A DNA stretch of 64,000 nt from Paenibacillus sp. FSL R7-0273 (GTDB lineage Bacteria > Bacillota > Bacilli > Paenibacillales > Paenibacillaceae): contig NZ_CP009283.1 of NCBI RefSeq assembly GCF_000758625.1, positions 2,863,501 through 2,927,500 on the forward strand. The letters run 5' to 3'. Position numbers and translations under genes: made by a program. This document shows positions 52,428 through 60,788 of the stretch, piece by piece (within the stretch, counting starts at the first letter, position 1; every line of letters starts with the position of its first letter). The notes under the pieces are model-generated. The model was not told the origin of the DNA, did no database searches, and worked only from the letters and a program-made list of their open reading frames with translations.

Positions 52428-53098
52428 GCCGCTATAAAGTAGTCAGTCTGGATATGTTTCAGACGCTGGTGAATATTGAAGGCCGGAGAGAATATGTGTG
52501 GAGGCCTATCCTTAAGCAGAACTACAGTGAAGACCGGGCTTTGGAGCTGGGCAGCCTGCTGCTGCGGAGCTATTATGAAACGGCGGCAGAGGTCAGGGAA
52601 ACGGGAAGCTTTTGGACCAGTAAAGAGATTTACTCCTGCGGCTTTCAGCGGGTTTTCGGGCAGCATAAGGTGGATTTTAATTACATGGAGGCTGTAGATA
52701 TTCTGTTCGCACAGCATCGGCTGTCTGCATTGTATGAGGACACAGAACGGTTTATGGAACAGATATGCCGGGAATATCAGGTCTGCATTGTCAGTGATAC
52801 AGATATCCTGATGCTTCCGGAGTTCTACCAGAGCTATCCGGTCACCCTGTTTACTTCTGAGCAGTACAAATCCTACAAAAACGACAGCCGTAATCTTATG
52901 TTCAATGAGGTCCTTGCCCATTACGGAGCAGCACCTGAGCAGATTATTCATATCGGTGATACACCGTCAGATGTTTTGGGGGCAGCAAGGGCAGGAATTA
53001 CCTCATGCTGGCTTAACCGGACCGGAGCATCCTGGAAGCATACGGTGAAGCCGGATTATACAGTGGTTTCACTGGATGAATGCTACGGGCTCTTATAG
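52424..53098 (+). CDS. HAD-IA hydrolase with DxF motif I
   Basis: 224 aa. Motif I reads LDMFQTL, motif II CIVSDTD, motif III Lys in KSYKNDSRNLMF, motif IV HIGDTPSDVLGA. The second Asp of the usual DxD is Phe here, as in haloacid-dehalogenase-like HAD-IA proteins, so phosphatase activity is doubtful. Overlaps the GH9 gene by 4 bases (ATGA). Its place in the operon suggests a role in processing the GH9 product. Confidence 0.85.
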   Translation: MSRYKVVSLDMFQTLVNIEGRREYVWRPILKQNYSEDRALELGSLLLRSYYETAAEVRETGSFWTSKEIYSCGFQRVFGQHKVDFNYMEAVDILFAQHRLSALYEDTERFMEQICREYQVCIVSDTDILMLPEFYQSYPVTLFTSEQYKSYKNDSRNLMFNEVLAHYGAAPEQIIHIGDTPSDVLGAARAGITSCWLNRTGASWKHTVKPDYTVVSLDECYGLL

Positions 53099-53175
53099 CA
53101 TGCCATTTGAGAGAGGGGCTTACATACTGCCCAGATTACCTCACTTATTCAGCGAAGCTTATGGTAAGAGACATT

Positions 53176-53217
53176 AAAGAGCAGGCTGCCGGCGGCTTTT
53201 GCCGGTGCCTGCTCTTT
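53176..53217. terminator. Bidirectional terminator
   Basis: AAAGAGCAGGC (53176-53186) with GCCTGCTCTTT (53207-53217), inner GCCGG/CCGGT pairs. Lies between convergent HAD and alpha/beta-hydrolase genes. Confidence 0.85.
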
Positions 53218-53246
53218 ATTTATCAGCTGATAAAGATTAACGGGTA

Positions 53247-54101
53247 CTATTCTCTGCCGGCCTGAACAATTTTGGCGGCTACCGCCGCCGGCTCTGTGTG
53301 AACGGTAGTCATATGATCCCCGCGGCCTTCGATATATCTGAACGTTCCCAGGCGGCTTGACTGACCGGGATGCCAGCCGGAGGCGCCTTGGGGTAATACG
53401 GTATCCTCGGTCAGATACAGGTAGCTTTTGGGCAGATCCAGACTATAAAATTTCTTCAGATCGAGCTTCTCGTAAGCCGGCCCGGCCGGTTCGGGAATCG
53501 CCTTTTGGTACAACGCCTGGGCCTGTTCAAGTGTCGCGGTATTCACAAACACATCGCGGAACAGCGGGAAAGGCAGCATAATTGTGTTGTTGCCCGAAGC
53601 TTGCAGCAGATTGCTGAACAGCTGCTGAACGGGAGCGGGGAACTGGTCCGCAACGCTCTGTCCGTCCGGCAGCACAAAGGCATCAAAAAAGACCAGGCGT
53701 CTGATCCGGTCCGGCACCTGCTCAGCAGTCTTCTGCACGACTGTTCCGCCGAAGCTGTGTCCCAGCAGGATGATGTCATGCAGGTCTTTTTCTTTGATAA
53801 AATCTACGACAGACTGTGTGACCTGCTGATGCGTGACCATGGTGTTCTTGCTGTCACTGCCGTGTCCGGCATATTCCGGGGTGTACACGGTATGGCCCAT
53901 TTTCCGCAGCGCCGCTGCCGTTTCATCCCAGAAGGCTGCGTCTACCCATGCTCCATGGACAAGCACGAAGGTCAGGCTCTGCGCCGCCGGCTTACTCGTT
54001 TTGCCTGCTGCAACTGCTGCAGCATTAACCGGCAGGCCTGATACCAGGATCAGCAGGGCTGCTGCGAAGATCATTGTAATCCGGTTTGCTATCTGCTTCA
54101 T
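53247..54101 (-). CDS. Secreted alpha/beta hydrolase
   Basis: 284 aa with a signal peptide (about residues 1-32, ending VNAAAVAAG). Alpha/beta-hydrolase fold: VLVHGAWVDAAFWDE (oxyanion region), LLGHSFGGTVV with nucleophile Ser near 115, a later Asp, and catalytic His in EGRGDHMTTVH. Resembles salicylate-esterase/methylesterase-like (MES) hydrolases. ATG follows GGAGGAAATGCG. Confidence 0.87.
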   Translation of the reverse strand: MKQIANRITMIFAAALLILVSGLPVNAAAVAAGKTSKPAAQSLTFVLVHGAWVDAAFWDETAAALRKMGHTVYTPEYAGHGSDSKNTMVTHQQVTQSVVDFIKEKDLHDIILLGHSFGGTVVQKTAEQVPDRIRRLVFFDAFVLPDGQSVADQFPAPVQQLFSNLLQASGNNTIMLPFPLFRDVFVNTATLEQAQALYQKAIPEPAGPAYEKLDLKKFYSLDLPKSYLYLTEDTVLPQGASGWHPGQSSRLGTFRYIEGRGDHMTTVHTEPAAVAAKIVQAGRE

Positions 54102-54273
54102 TACGCATTTCCTCCACTTTTTGTGTACTGTAATCTTTTTGAATGATGCCCTGAAAGCAACGGAAAGATGTACCCTTCACTATCAGCTGGAAAAGAAATC
54201 TGGATGTAGATTCTCTATTCCAATCGTATATAATAAAAGCTAACATACCCGGACAATCAGGGGGTTGAGAGAA

Positions 54274-55872
54274 ATGTCCAGACCAGCAGCAGCCAAATCC
54301 AGACCCAGACCCAGGAAGAAACTCAGCCTCACTTTGCTCCTAATGGCACTGGTGAGCCTGGTGTTTCTGTTGACTACAACGATCCTGCTGATTGGTTCGT
54401 ATCAGTCCAAGAAGAAATCTCTAATAGAGACAACGCTTAATCTGAATTATACCAATGCGGAAAGAATGGGCAAAACCGTAGATTCCTTATTCCGTTCAAT
54501 GCGCAGCAGCCTGCAGTTCAGCGCGGAACAGATTGCTAATCTGGAAGCCGTGTCTCCGGATAGCATCGATGCTTATCTCGATCTGACACGCAATAGCAGC
54601 AATTATTTTAATTCTATTATTCTGGTGGATGCTAACGGCACTGTGCTTAATAATTCACCGGCGGAGCTCGGGATAGTAGGGAAGCAGATTACTTCACCCC
54701 AGGTCAAGGAAGCGCTCCGCCTGAAAAATTCCTATCTCTCTGCACCCTATATTGCACCGTCTACCGGCAGAATGCTGTTTTTTATGAGTGAGCCGCTTTA
54801 TAACAAGGACAAGCATTATCTCGGGCAATTGGGAGGCACAGTATATCTTCGGGATTCCAATATTCTGAATATGATTTTTGGAAACAACGTTATCGACAAG
54901 TCGGGCTCGTATTATTACATTGTCAGCGCAGAAGGGCATTTGCTGTATCATCCGGATATCGGCAGACTGAATGAGAATGTTACCGGAAACGGAGTTGTCC
55001 GTAATTTAATGGCTGGACTCAGCGGAAAAATGCAGGCTGTAAATACGCAGGGAGTATCCATGCTAGCCGGCTATTCTGCGGTTCCTTCCAACGGGTGGGG
55101 GATTGTAGTTGTCTCGCCCGCAGAAGTCATACAGCAGCAGCTGAGGGTGCATCTGAGCAAAATTGTGGCCTATACAGTCATTCCGTTTGTCGTTTTGCTG
55201 TTCTGTGTGTTTGTGCTTGCACACCGGTTAGCCAAGCCGTTCGTGGTACTTGCTGATCTGGTGAACAAGATCGGTAAGGAGAAGGTAGAGCTGCCTGAGC
55301 TTAAGCCCCATTGGAACCGCGAGGTGGATTTACTTACAACAGCTGTAGTTCTGGCATGGACAGACATCCAGAAGCAGACTGACCAGCTGACACATGATGC
55401 AATGACGGATCTCCTGACCGGACTTACCAACCGCAGGTCGCTTGATATCAGCATCAGCCAGTGGATAGCCGCCCGGGTTACGTTCTCTGTTGTTGTACTG
55501 GATGTGGATAAGTTCAAGTTCGTAAATGATACGTACGGCCATCTCGCCGGTGATGAGGTGCTGCGGCGGGTAGCCGGAATTCTTACCGAGAGCATCCGCC
55601 CGGGTGACATCTGCGCCAGGTATGGCGGTGAGGAGTTTGTGCTGCTGCTTCCGCGGACTAAGCCGGAGCAGGCATTTACAGTTGCTGAACGGATCCGCAA
55701 AACACTGGAGGTAACAGAGGTCCCGCTGCCGATGAAGGTTACATCCTCACAGGGAATTGCACATTTCCCCACACATGGGCGTACCCGGGAGGAGCTGCTG
55801 GGCTGTGCAGATGAAGCATTGTATACAGCAAAGCATAGCGGAAGGAACCGCACAGTTATATATGGTGAATAG
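54274..55872 (+). CDS. Diguanylate cyclase with extracytoplasmic Cache sensor
   Basis: 532 aa. TM1 at about 25-45, an outer Cache-type sensing region to about residue 285, TM2 about 295-315, a HAMP-like linker, then GGDEF domain. The active-site motif reads GGEEF near residue 450, preceded by the inhibitory site RxxD (RPGDICARYGGEEF). DVDKFKFVNDTYGH contains the metal Asp. It makes cyclic-di-GMP. Start at 54274 has AGGGGG at 9 nt; an in-frame TTG at 54265 overlaps it. With the HD-GYP gene upstream this gives opposing c-di-GMP enzymes. Confidence 0.92.
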   Translation: MSRPAAAKSRPRPRKKLSLTLLLMALVSLVFLLTTTILLIGSYQSKKKSLIETTLNLNYTNAERMGKTVDSLFRSMRSSLQFSAEQIANLEAVSPDSIDAYLDLTRNSSNYFNSIILVDANGTVLNNSPAELGIVGKQITSPQVKEALRLKNSYLSAPYIAPSTGRMLFFMSEPLYNKDKHYLGQLGGTVYLRDSNILNMIFGNNVIDKSGSYYYIVSAEGHLLYHPDIGRLNENVTGNGVVRNLMAGLSGKMQAVNTQGVSMLAGYSAVPSNGWGIVVVSPAEVIQQQLRVHLSKIVAYTVIPFVVLLFCVFVLAHRLAKPFVVLADLVNKIGKEKVELPELKPHWNREVDLLTTAVVLAWTDIQKQTDQLTHDAMTDLLTGLTNRRSLDISISQWIAARVTFSVVVLDVDKFKFVNDTYGHLAGDEVLRRVAGILTESIRPGDICARYGGEEFVLLLPRTKPEQAFTVAERIRKTLEVTEVPLPMKVTSSQGIAHFPTHGRTREELLGCADEALYTAKHSGRNRTVIYGE

Positions 55873-55878
55873 GAATGG

Positions 55879-55911
55879 AGCATCTTTCAAAATGGAGAGA
55901 TGCTTTTTTTT
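55879..55911 (+). terminator. Terminator of the diguanylate cyclase gene
   Basis: AGCATCT (55879-55885) pairs with AGATGCT (55898-55904), followed by TTTTTTT. Confidence 0.8.
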
Positions 55912-55930
55912 GTTGGAGCAAATTAATCGT

Positions 55931-55959
55931 CACCCGGGCATGGGCAAATACATATTCTA
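55931..55959 (+). promoter_or_regulatory. SigK-type (late mother-cell) promoter of the cupin gene
   Basis: CAC (55931-55933), 17-bp spacer, CATATTCTA (55951-55959), matching mAC-N16/17-CATANNNTA at every specified base. About 45 bases before the cupin start. Confidence 0.5.
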
Positions 55960-56004
55960 CCCCAGAACGATAAAAAACTGGGCTCAAAGAGAGGAAGAAG
56001 CACA

Positions 56005-56820
56005 ATGACTTCATACATGGATTATACCAACCCGGCTACACAATTCACGGCAGACCTGAACTGCAATCCGCTGTTTAAAAAGGATGACTGCAACTATATC
56101 AATGTGCTGGGGATCAAGCAGCTGAATACATTGGAGAACACCTCACTGCTTGATATTTTCCTCAGCAAATCCAATGTGGTCGAACCGCACTATCATCAAA
56201 ATGCCGCAGAGCTTGTATATTGTATCTCTGGTGCAGCAGTGGTTTCACTGATCAACCCGTTCACTAACGAGCTGCTGCATTTCCCGATTACCCCGGGGCA
56301 GGTGGCGAATGTGCCGCAGGGCTGGTGGCATTATGAGATTGCTACCATGGACTGTACGCATCTGCTGGCTATTTTTAACGCGCCTACGCCTGAAGTGATT
56401 CTGGGGTCGGATATCTTAAGCAAAACACCTGCCAATGTGCTGGCACATACTTACTGCCTGAATGAGGCCATGGTAAAAGAAACACTGGCTCCGGTGAAGC
56501 CGCAGACCTTCATCGGCCCGCCTGCTGACTGCTGTGAGCCGCAAAAGGCGGCAGCTGAAAATATTCAGGCTGCCGTTAACATGGCTCCTAACATGGCTCC
56601 TAGCATGGCTACTAGCATGGCCCCGAACATGGCCCCGAATATGGCTCCGGTAATGGCATCAGCCAATATGCCTTATTATATGCCTCAGCCGGCTGTTCAG
56701 GGCTTCGGCTACCAGCCTATGAATACCATGGCCTGCTATGCCCAGCCTTATGTGCAGCAGCCGTACCGCCAGCTGCCTTACCCGCCGGCTTACTCCAATG
56801 CCGGTACAGATAACGAATAG
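56005..56820 (+). CDS. Cupin protein with methionine-rich repeat tail
   Basis: 271 aa. The single cupin domain (about residues 45-125) has motif 1 PHYHQNAAELVYCISG (His62, His64, Glu69 as metal ligands) and motif 2 GQVANVPQGWWH. The tail (about 190-271) contains NMAPNMAPSMATSMAP-type repeats followed by a Tyr/Gln/Pro-rich segment (YYMPQPAVQGFGYQPM). No signal peptide. Such tails and a SigK-like promoter suggest a spore coat or crust protein, as for the spore oxalate decarboxylase OxdD; this is inference. The repeat region may vary in length. Confidence 0.75.
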   Translation: MTSYMDYTNPATQFTADLNCNPLFKKDDCNYINVLGIKQLNTLENTSLLDIFLSKSNVVEPHYHQNAAELVYCISGAAVVSLINPFTNELLHFPITPGQVANVPQGWWHYEIATMDCTHLLAIFNAPTPEVILGSDILSKTPANVLAHTYCLNEAMVKETLAPVKPQTFIGPPADCCEPQKAAAENIQAAVNMAPNMAPSMATSMAPNMAPNMAPVMASANMPYYMPQPAVQGFGYQPMNTMACYAQPYVQQPYRQLPYPPAYSNAGTDNE

Positions 56821-56829
56821 CAGCTGCAT

Positions 56830-56865
56830 AAAAAAGCCTCCCGAGTTAGTAGAGAACCGGGAGGC
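56830..56865 (-). terminator. Terminator of the quinone reductase gene
   Basis: GCCTCCCG (56836-56843) and CGGGAGGC (56858-56865); six A upstream on the plus strand provide a T-run for the minus-strand transcript. Confidence 0.85.
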
Positions 56866-56871
56866 TTGCTG

Positions 56872-57864
56872 CTAGGACAGGCGGACAAGCACCCGGCCTC
56901 TTGTGTTTGACTTTAGGATATCCTGCAGGGCCGCCGGCAGCTCATTCAATGTGATCTCACGGTCTATCAGCAGCTCCAGATTGTCCGGCTTCAGGTCACC
57001 AGCCATCCGCTCCCAGATGAGCTGACGCTTGCCGGCAGGGCAGGCGACAGAATCAATGCCCAGCAGGCTTACACCGCGCAGGATGAACGGTAGCACGGTT
57101 GCAGGAACAGCAGTGCCGGCAGTTAAGCCGCTTGCAGCTACCGCGCCGCCGTAAGCGATCTTGCTCAGCACAGCTGCAAGCGGACTGCCGCCGACGGAAT
57201 CTACAGCAGCCTGCCAAAGCTGCTTGTCAAGCGGCTTCAGAGCTTCGCTGCCTACCTCTTCACGGGAGATTACACTAGCTGCGCCCAACTGCTGCAGATA
57301 ACCGGCCTCACCGGCTTTTCCCGTGCTCGCTGTCACCTGATAACCCAGCTTGGCCAGCATGGCGACGGCCGTCCCGCCGACACCGCCGGTAGCCCCGGTT
57401 ACCAGCACATTCCCTTTATCCGGCGCTATCCCGTGGGCCTCAAGCGCCTGAATGGACATCGCGGCAGTGAAGCCGGCTGTCCCGTAGATCATCGCTTCCC
57501 GAAGGGTCAGCCCGCCGGGGAGGGGAAGGACCCAATCAGCAGGAATGCGGGCATATTCACTGAATCCGCCATAATGGGATACGCCGATACCATAGCTGGT
57601 GGCAATGACCGGCTGGCCCGGCTGAAAGCGGCTGTCCTCCGAGGAAACGACCGTTCCGGACAGGTCAATGCCGGGAATGAACGGGTATTGGCGCACAATA
57701 TTGCCGTTCGGGATACCCGCCAGCCCGTCTTTATAATTGACACTGGAGTAAGCAACCTTGATCAGTACCTCACCGGCAGGCAGCTGATCCATTCCAATCT
57801 GCTGGACCTCCACTGAGAAGGTATCTCTTTTCTCAACAACCAAAGCTTGAAACGTCTCTGACAT
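56872..57864 (-). CDS. YhdH/YhfP-type quinone oxidoreductase (acrylyl-CoA reductase family)
   Basis: 330-residue zinc-free MDR-superfamily enzyme. YSSVNYKDGLAGIPNG, PFIPGIDLSGTVV, VLVTGATGGVGGTAVAMLAKLGYQVTASTGK and GVSLLGIDSVACP are typical of the YhdH/AcuI group (NADPH-dependent reductase of quinones or acrylyl-CoA). The start at 57864 follows AAGGAGCG at 10 nt. Divergent from a TetR regulator with a TGACCGGTCA site overlapping its -35 (TTGACC). Confidence 0.88.
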   Translation of the reverse strand: MSETFQALVVEKRDTFSVEVQQIGMDQLPAGEVLIKVAYSSVNYKDGLAGIPNGNIVRQYPFIPGIDLSGTVVSSEDSRFQPGQPVIATSYGIGVSHYGGFSEYARIPADWVLPLPGGLTLREAMIYGTAGFTAAMSIQALEAHGIAPDKGNVLVTGATGGVGGTAVAMLAKLGYQVTASTGKAGEAGYLQQLGAASVISREEVGSEALKPLDKQLWQAAVDSVGGSPLAAVLSKIAYGGAVAASGLTAGTAVPATVLPFILRGVSLLGIDSVACPAGKRQLIWERMAGDLKPDNLELLIDREITLNELPAALQDILKSNTRGRVLVRLS

Positions 57865-57921
57865 GTTATATTCGCTCCTTATCCGCAATCTTTAAGCAGG
57901 TCTGTCATCTATAATTTATTC

Positions 57922-57931
57922 TGACCGGTCA
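57922..57931. promoter_or_regulatory. TetR-type operator TGACCGGTCA
   Basis: A 10-bp perfect palindrome of the TetR/AcrR consensus form, extended to TTGACCGGTCA on the minus strand where it overlaps a -35-like TTGACC for the quinone reductase gene. Lies between that gene and the TetR gene. Confidence 0.65.
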
Positions 57932-58001
57932 ACTTTTTTTGTTGCTATGATATAATATACAGTAAATTAAGCGGACAATCACGCTAAACAGCGGAGGTCG
58001 T

Positions 58002-58598
58002 ATGGTAAAGTACAAGAAATCCGAAGAAAAACGCAAGCAGATTCTTTCTGCCGCCTTCCGGGCACTGTCCGAGCACGGCTATGATGCGGTCACCCTGCAG
58101 ACGATTGCAGATTACGCTGAGGTCAGCAAGGGAGTGGTCCACTATTATTTCACGAGCAAGGAAGCCGTGCTGGTGGAGCTGCTGGAATGGCTGACCGGCA
58201 AAATATCTGCGAGGGAAAGGGCGGCTGTAGCGGAGCAGCATACGGCAGAAGGCAAGCTTCATGCATATATTGATTCTGCGTTCGCCGGTCCGGCGCAGAA
58301 CCGTTCCTTTTACCGTGTGTATCTGGATTTTCTGTCCAGGGCAAGCCGCAGCCCGGTCTACCGGGAGATTAACCAGCGGTTTTATGACAGCTGTGCCAGC
58401 ATTAGTACAGAGGTGCTGCAGTTGGGGCAGCAGGAAGGGATTTACGACAAGCAGCTTACTCCGCAAGCCACTGCACCGGTGATCCGGGCCATTATTGACG
58501 GCTGCCTGATCCAGTGGCTGATGGCCGATCAGGATGAGCTGCATGCCCATTTTAAGGATTCTTGCTATACGGCAGTGGGAAGAGTACTTGGCGTGTAG
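58002..58598 (+). CDS. TetR/AcrR family regulator
   Basis: 198 aa. N-terminal HTH: QILSAAFRALSEHGYDAVTLQTIADYAEVSKGVVHYYFTSKEAVLVELL. Divergent from, and probably repressing, the quinone reductase gene; TATAAT at 57952-57957 is a possible -10 for its own promoter. Ligand unknown. Confidence 0.9.
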   Translation: MVKYKKSEEKRKQILSAAFRALSEHGYDAVTLQTIADYAEVSKGVVHYYFTSKEAVLVELLEWLTGKISARERAAVAEQHTAEGKLHAYIDSAFAGPAQNRSFYRVYLDFLSRASRSPVYREINQRFYDSCASISTEVLQLGQQEGIYDKQLTPQATAPVIRAIIDGCLIQWLMADQDELHAHFKDSCYTAVGRVLGV

Positions 58599-58677
58599 CT
58601 GATGGTTACATTTTTGCAGAAACTAATCGCTTGTAGTATGTTAAATTATGGATAGTTAAGACGTTCAGGAGGTACAG

Positions 58678-59223
58678 ATGAAGCGCAGAATTCATATTAT
58701 GGGGGCTTCCGGATCAGGAACCAGCACGCTCGGGCAGGCGCTTGCCTGCAGGCTTCCGCATGTGCATCTGGACAGTGACGACTACTTCTGGGAGCACAAG
58801 TTCACGAAGCAGCGTGAGATCACGGAGCGTCTCGGCAGAATAAGACAGGATCTGGAGCAGCCGGGACCCTGGATTCTGTCTGGTGCGGTGTGCGGCTGGG
58901 GCGACGGGCTGCGCCCTTATTTTGACCTGGTAATCTTCCTGCGGATCCCGCCTGAGCTCAGGCTGGAGCGGCTGAAGGCCAGGGAATATGAACGTTACGG
59001 GACGGAGAGCCTGCCGGGCGGGAGCAGGTATGCTGACGTGCAGGCTTTTCTGGAATGGGCGAGCCTGTATGACACGGCAGGGCCGGAGGTGCGGAGCCTG
59101 AAGCTGCATGAGGCGTGGATGCTGGAGCTGGACTGTCCTGTTCTGCGGCTGGAGGGAGACTTGTCAGTTAAGGAGCGTGTGGAGGCTGTATTAGGCTACT
59201 TATCCTATGGAAAAGAGGGCTGA
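58678..59223 (+). CDS. P-loop kinase / adenylate kinase-like protein
   Basis: 181 aa. Walker A GASGSGTSTLG, then HLDSDDYFW and FDLVIFLRIPPELRLERLKAREYERYG (LID-like Arg region). Resembles shikimate- or (d)NMP-kinase-like P-loop proteins; substrate unknown. ATG follows AGGAGGTAC. Followed closely by a lipoprotein and a histidine phosphatase, probably one operon. Confidence 0.82.
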   Translation: MKRRIHIMGASGSGTSTLGQALACRLPHVHLDSDDYFWEHKFTKQREITERLGRIRQDLEQPGPWILSGAVCGWGDGLRPYFDLVIFLRIPPELRLERLKAREYERYGTESLPGGSRYADVQAFLEWASLYDTAGPEVRSLKLHEAWMLELDCPVLRLEGDLSVKERVEAVLGYLSYGKEG

Positions 59224-59227
59224 GGCT

Positions 59228-59692
59228 ATGAGACGGACTGCGGCAGTACGAAGCTTTTGGCTGATCGGGCTTATTGCGGGGCTGGCGCTCCTGACTGCCT
59301 GCAACAGCGGCACACTTCATCATACGTATACATTTTCCGGTGAGGGAGAACACTGGTCGGCCATCTACAGCGAGACGGTTACGGAGAAGCCGATTATTTC
59401 AGAAGGAAAAGCAGCGTATTACCAGCCTTCAAGCGATTATAACTTTCAGCTGGCCTATAAAGGGGAAGCCAAAGACCTTAAACAGATCAAGCAATTTACA
59501 TATGGATTTGAGGCGCTCGGCCACGGCTCAAGCCAGTCGATGGAGGGCCCGGTAAGAATGGAGTCCTTGCATATGCACGGCTCAAGCAGCGGCTCGCTGA
59601 ATCGCGGACAGGCGCCGGTCAAGGTGAAGGTTGAGTGGGACGGACATCAGGAGCAGTTTGAGCTGCAGCTGGACGGGGAGGAGGCGGAGTGA
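59228..59692 (+). CDS. Putative lipoprotein
   Basis: 154 aa. Signal peptide with lipobox LLTAC (Cys near 25). The mature domain is beta-rich (HTYTFSGEGEHWSAIYSETV, ADYNFQLAYKGEAKDLKQIKQF, VKVEWDGHQEQFELQLDGEE). Overlaps the next gene by 4 bases. Function unknown. Confidence 0.72.
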   Translation: MRRTAAVRSFWLIGLIAGLALLTACNSGTLHHTYTFSGEGEHWSAIYSETVTEKPIISEGKAAYYQPSSDYNFQLAYKGEAKDLKQIKQFTYGFEALGHGSSQSMEGPVRMESLHMHGSSSGSLNRGQAPVKVKVEWDGHQEQFELQLDGEEAE

Positions 59693-60234
59693 GGATCGGG
59701 CTGGTCAGGCATTTCAAGGTGGAGCATCCGCGGCTGCGCGGGTGGGTTACCGGAGAGCAGTTCAACCGCTGGGTTGCTGAATATGATGAAGCGCGGATTC
59801 TGCCGGAAGCTTGTGCCGATTACGGGGAGGGCTGGGGTTACTGCATAAGCAGTGATCTCTCTAGAGCTGCAGATACGGCCCGTCACATTTTTACCGGTGA
59901 AATTAAGTACAGCCCGCAGCTTAGAGAAATTGGTGTGACGGCGGCTTCGGGAAGCTTGCGGGGCTTCAAGCTGCCTTCCGTCTGCTGGCTGGTGCTAGGA
60001 CGCTTGCTGTGGCTGTCAGGTCATGCCTCACAGCCTGAGAGCAGGCAGGCAACCTCACGGCGTATCAAGGCTATGCTGGATCACATAGAGGCAAGGCCGG
60101 AGCAGACAGACGTACTGCTTGTTACACATGGACTGCTGATGAAACAGCTTGAGCTTGAGCTGCGGCGCAGAAAGTATACAGGCGGGCGGATGAGCCACCC
60201 CCGAAATGGACAGCTTTATGTATATGAGAAATAA
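59689..60234 (+). CDS. Histidine phosphatase superfamily protein
   Basis: 181 aa. Catalytic RH motif at the N-terminus (LVRHFKVEHP, with Phe where Gly is usual) and the second His in VLLVTHGLLMKQ. SSDLSRAADTARHIF is typical of the phosphoglycerate-mutase-like branch. GTG start overlaps the lipoprotein stop by 4 bases. Dephosphorylates an unknown metabolite. Confidence 0.85.
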   Translation: MRIGLVRHFKVEHPRLRGWVTGEQFNRWVAEYDEARILPEACADYGEGWGYCISSDLSRAADTARHIFTGEIKYSPQLREIGVTAASGSLRGFKLPSVCWLVLGRLLWLSGHASQPESRQATSRRIKAMLDHIEARPEQTDVLLVTHGLLMKQLELELRRRKYTGGRMSHPRNGQLYVYEK

Positions 60235-60266
60235 ATATTGCTTCGTAAGGAGAGTTGTACATAGCT

Positions 60267-60710
60267 ATGGTAACGATCAGAGAAATTGAGGCAGATTCAC
60301 TAACGGAATTAATTGAGCTATACCGGGAGCTGACCGGTGAGCCGACCGATCCTGCCAGGCTCGCGGAGGCTTTTGCCTCCATTAAGGCAGACAGCAGATA
60401 CATCCTGTTGGGCGCTTATGTGGACGGGGAGCTGATGGGCTCGCTGATGGGCATCCTCTGCCAGGATCTGGTCGGGGACTGCCGGCCGTTTATGGTCATT
60501 GAAAATGTCGTCGTCTCCGCCCGCGCCCGCCGCCAGGGTCTCGCCAGGCAGCTGATGACCGCAATTGAAAAGCTCGCCCATGAGCGTAATTGCTGCTACA
60601 TCATTCTTGTCTCCGGGGAAAAGCGCAAGGAAGCCCACGTCTTCTATGAGAAGATGGGCTACCGGGTGGAGAAGGTGGAGGGTTACCGCAAGCATCTGAG
60701 CTCGCATTGA
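60267..60710 (+). CDS. GNAT family N-acetyltransferase
   Basis: 147 aa. Acetyl-CoA binding motif A VIENVVVSARARRQGLARQLMTAIEKLAHE and motif B HVFYEKMGYRVEKVEGYRKHL. RBS AAGGAGAG is 14 nt before ATG 60267 and too close to TTG 60255, so the start is uncertain. Substrate unknown. Confidence 0.85.
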   Translation: MVTIREIEADSLTELIELYRELTGEPTDPARLAEAFASIKADSRYILLGAYVDGELMGSLMGILCQDLVGDCRPFMVIENVVVSARARRQGLARQLMTAIEKLAHERNCCYIILVSGEKRKEAHVFYEKMGYRVEKVEGYRKHLSSH

Positions 60711-60788
60711 GCCGGTATGCGGAGAGAGATAGTCCCCGTGTAATCATAGGATCATAGAACAGTGAAGCTGATCACCGTATAGCGGGGG

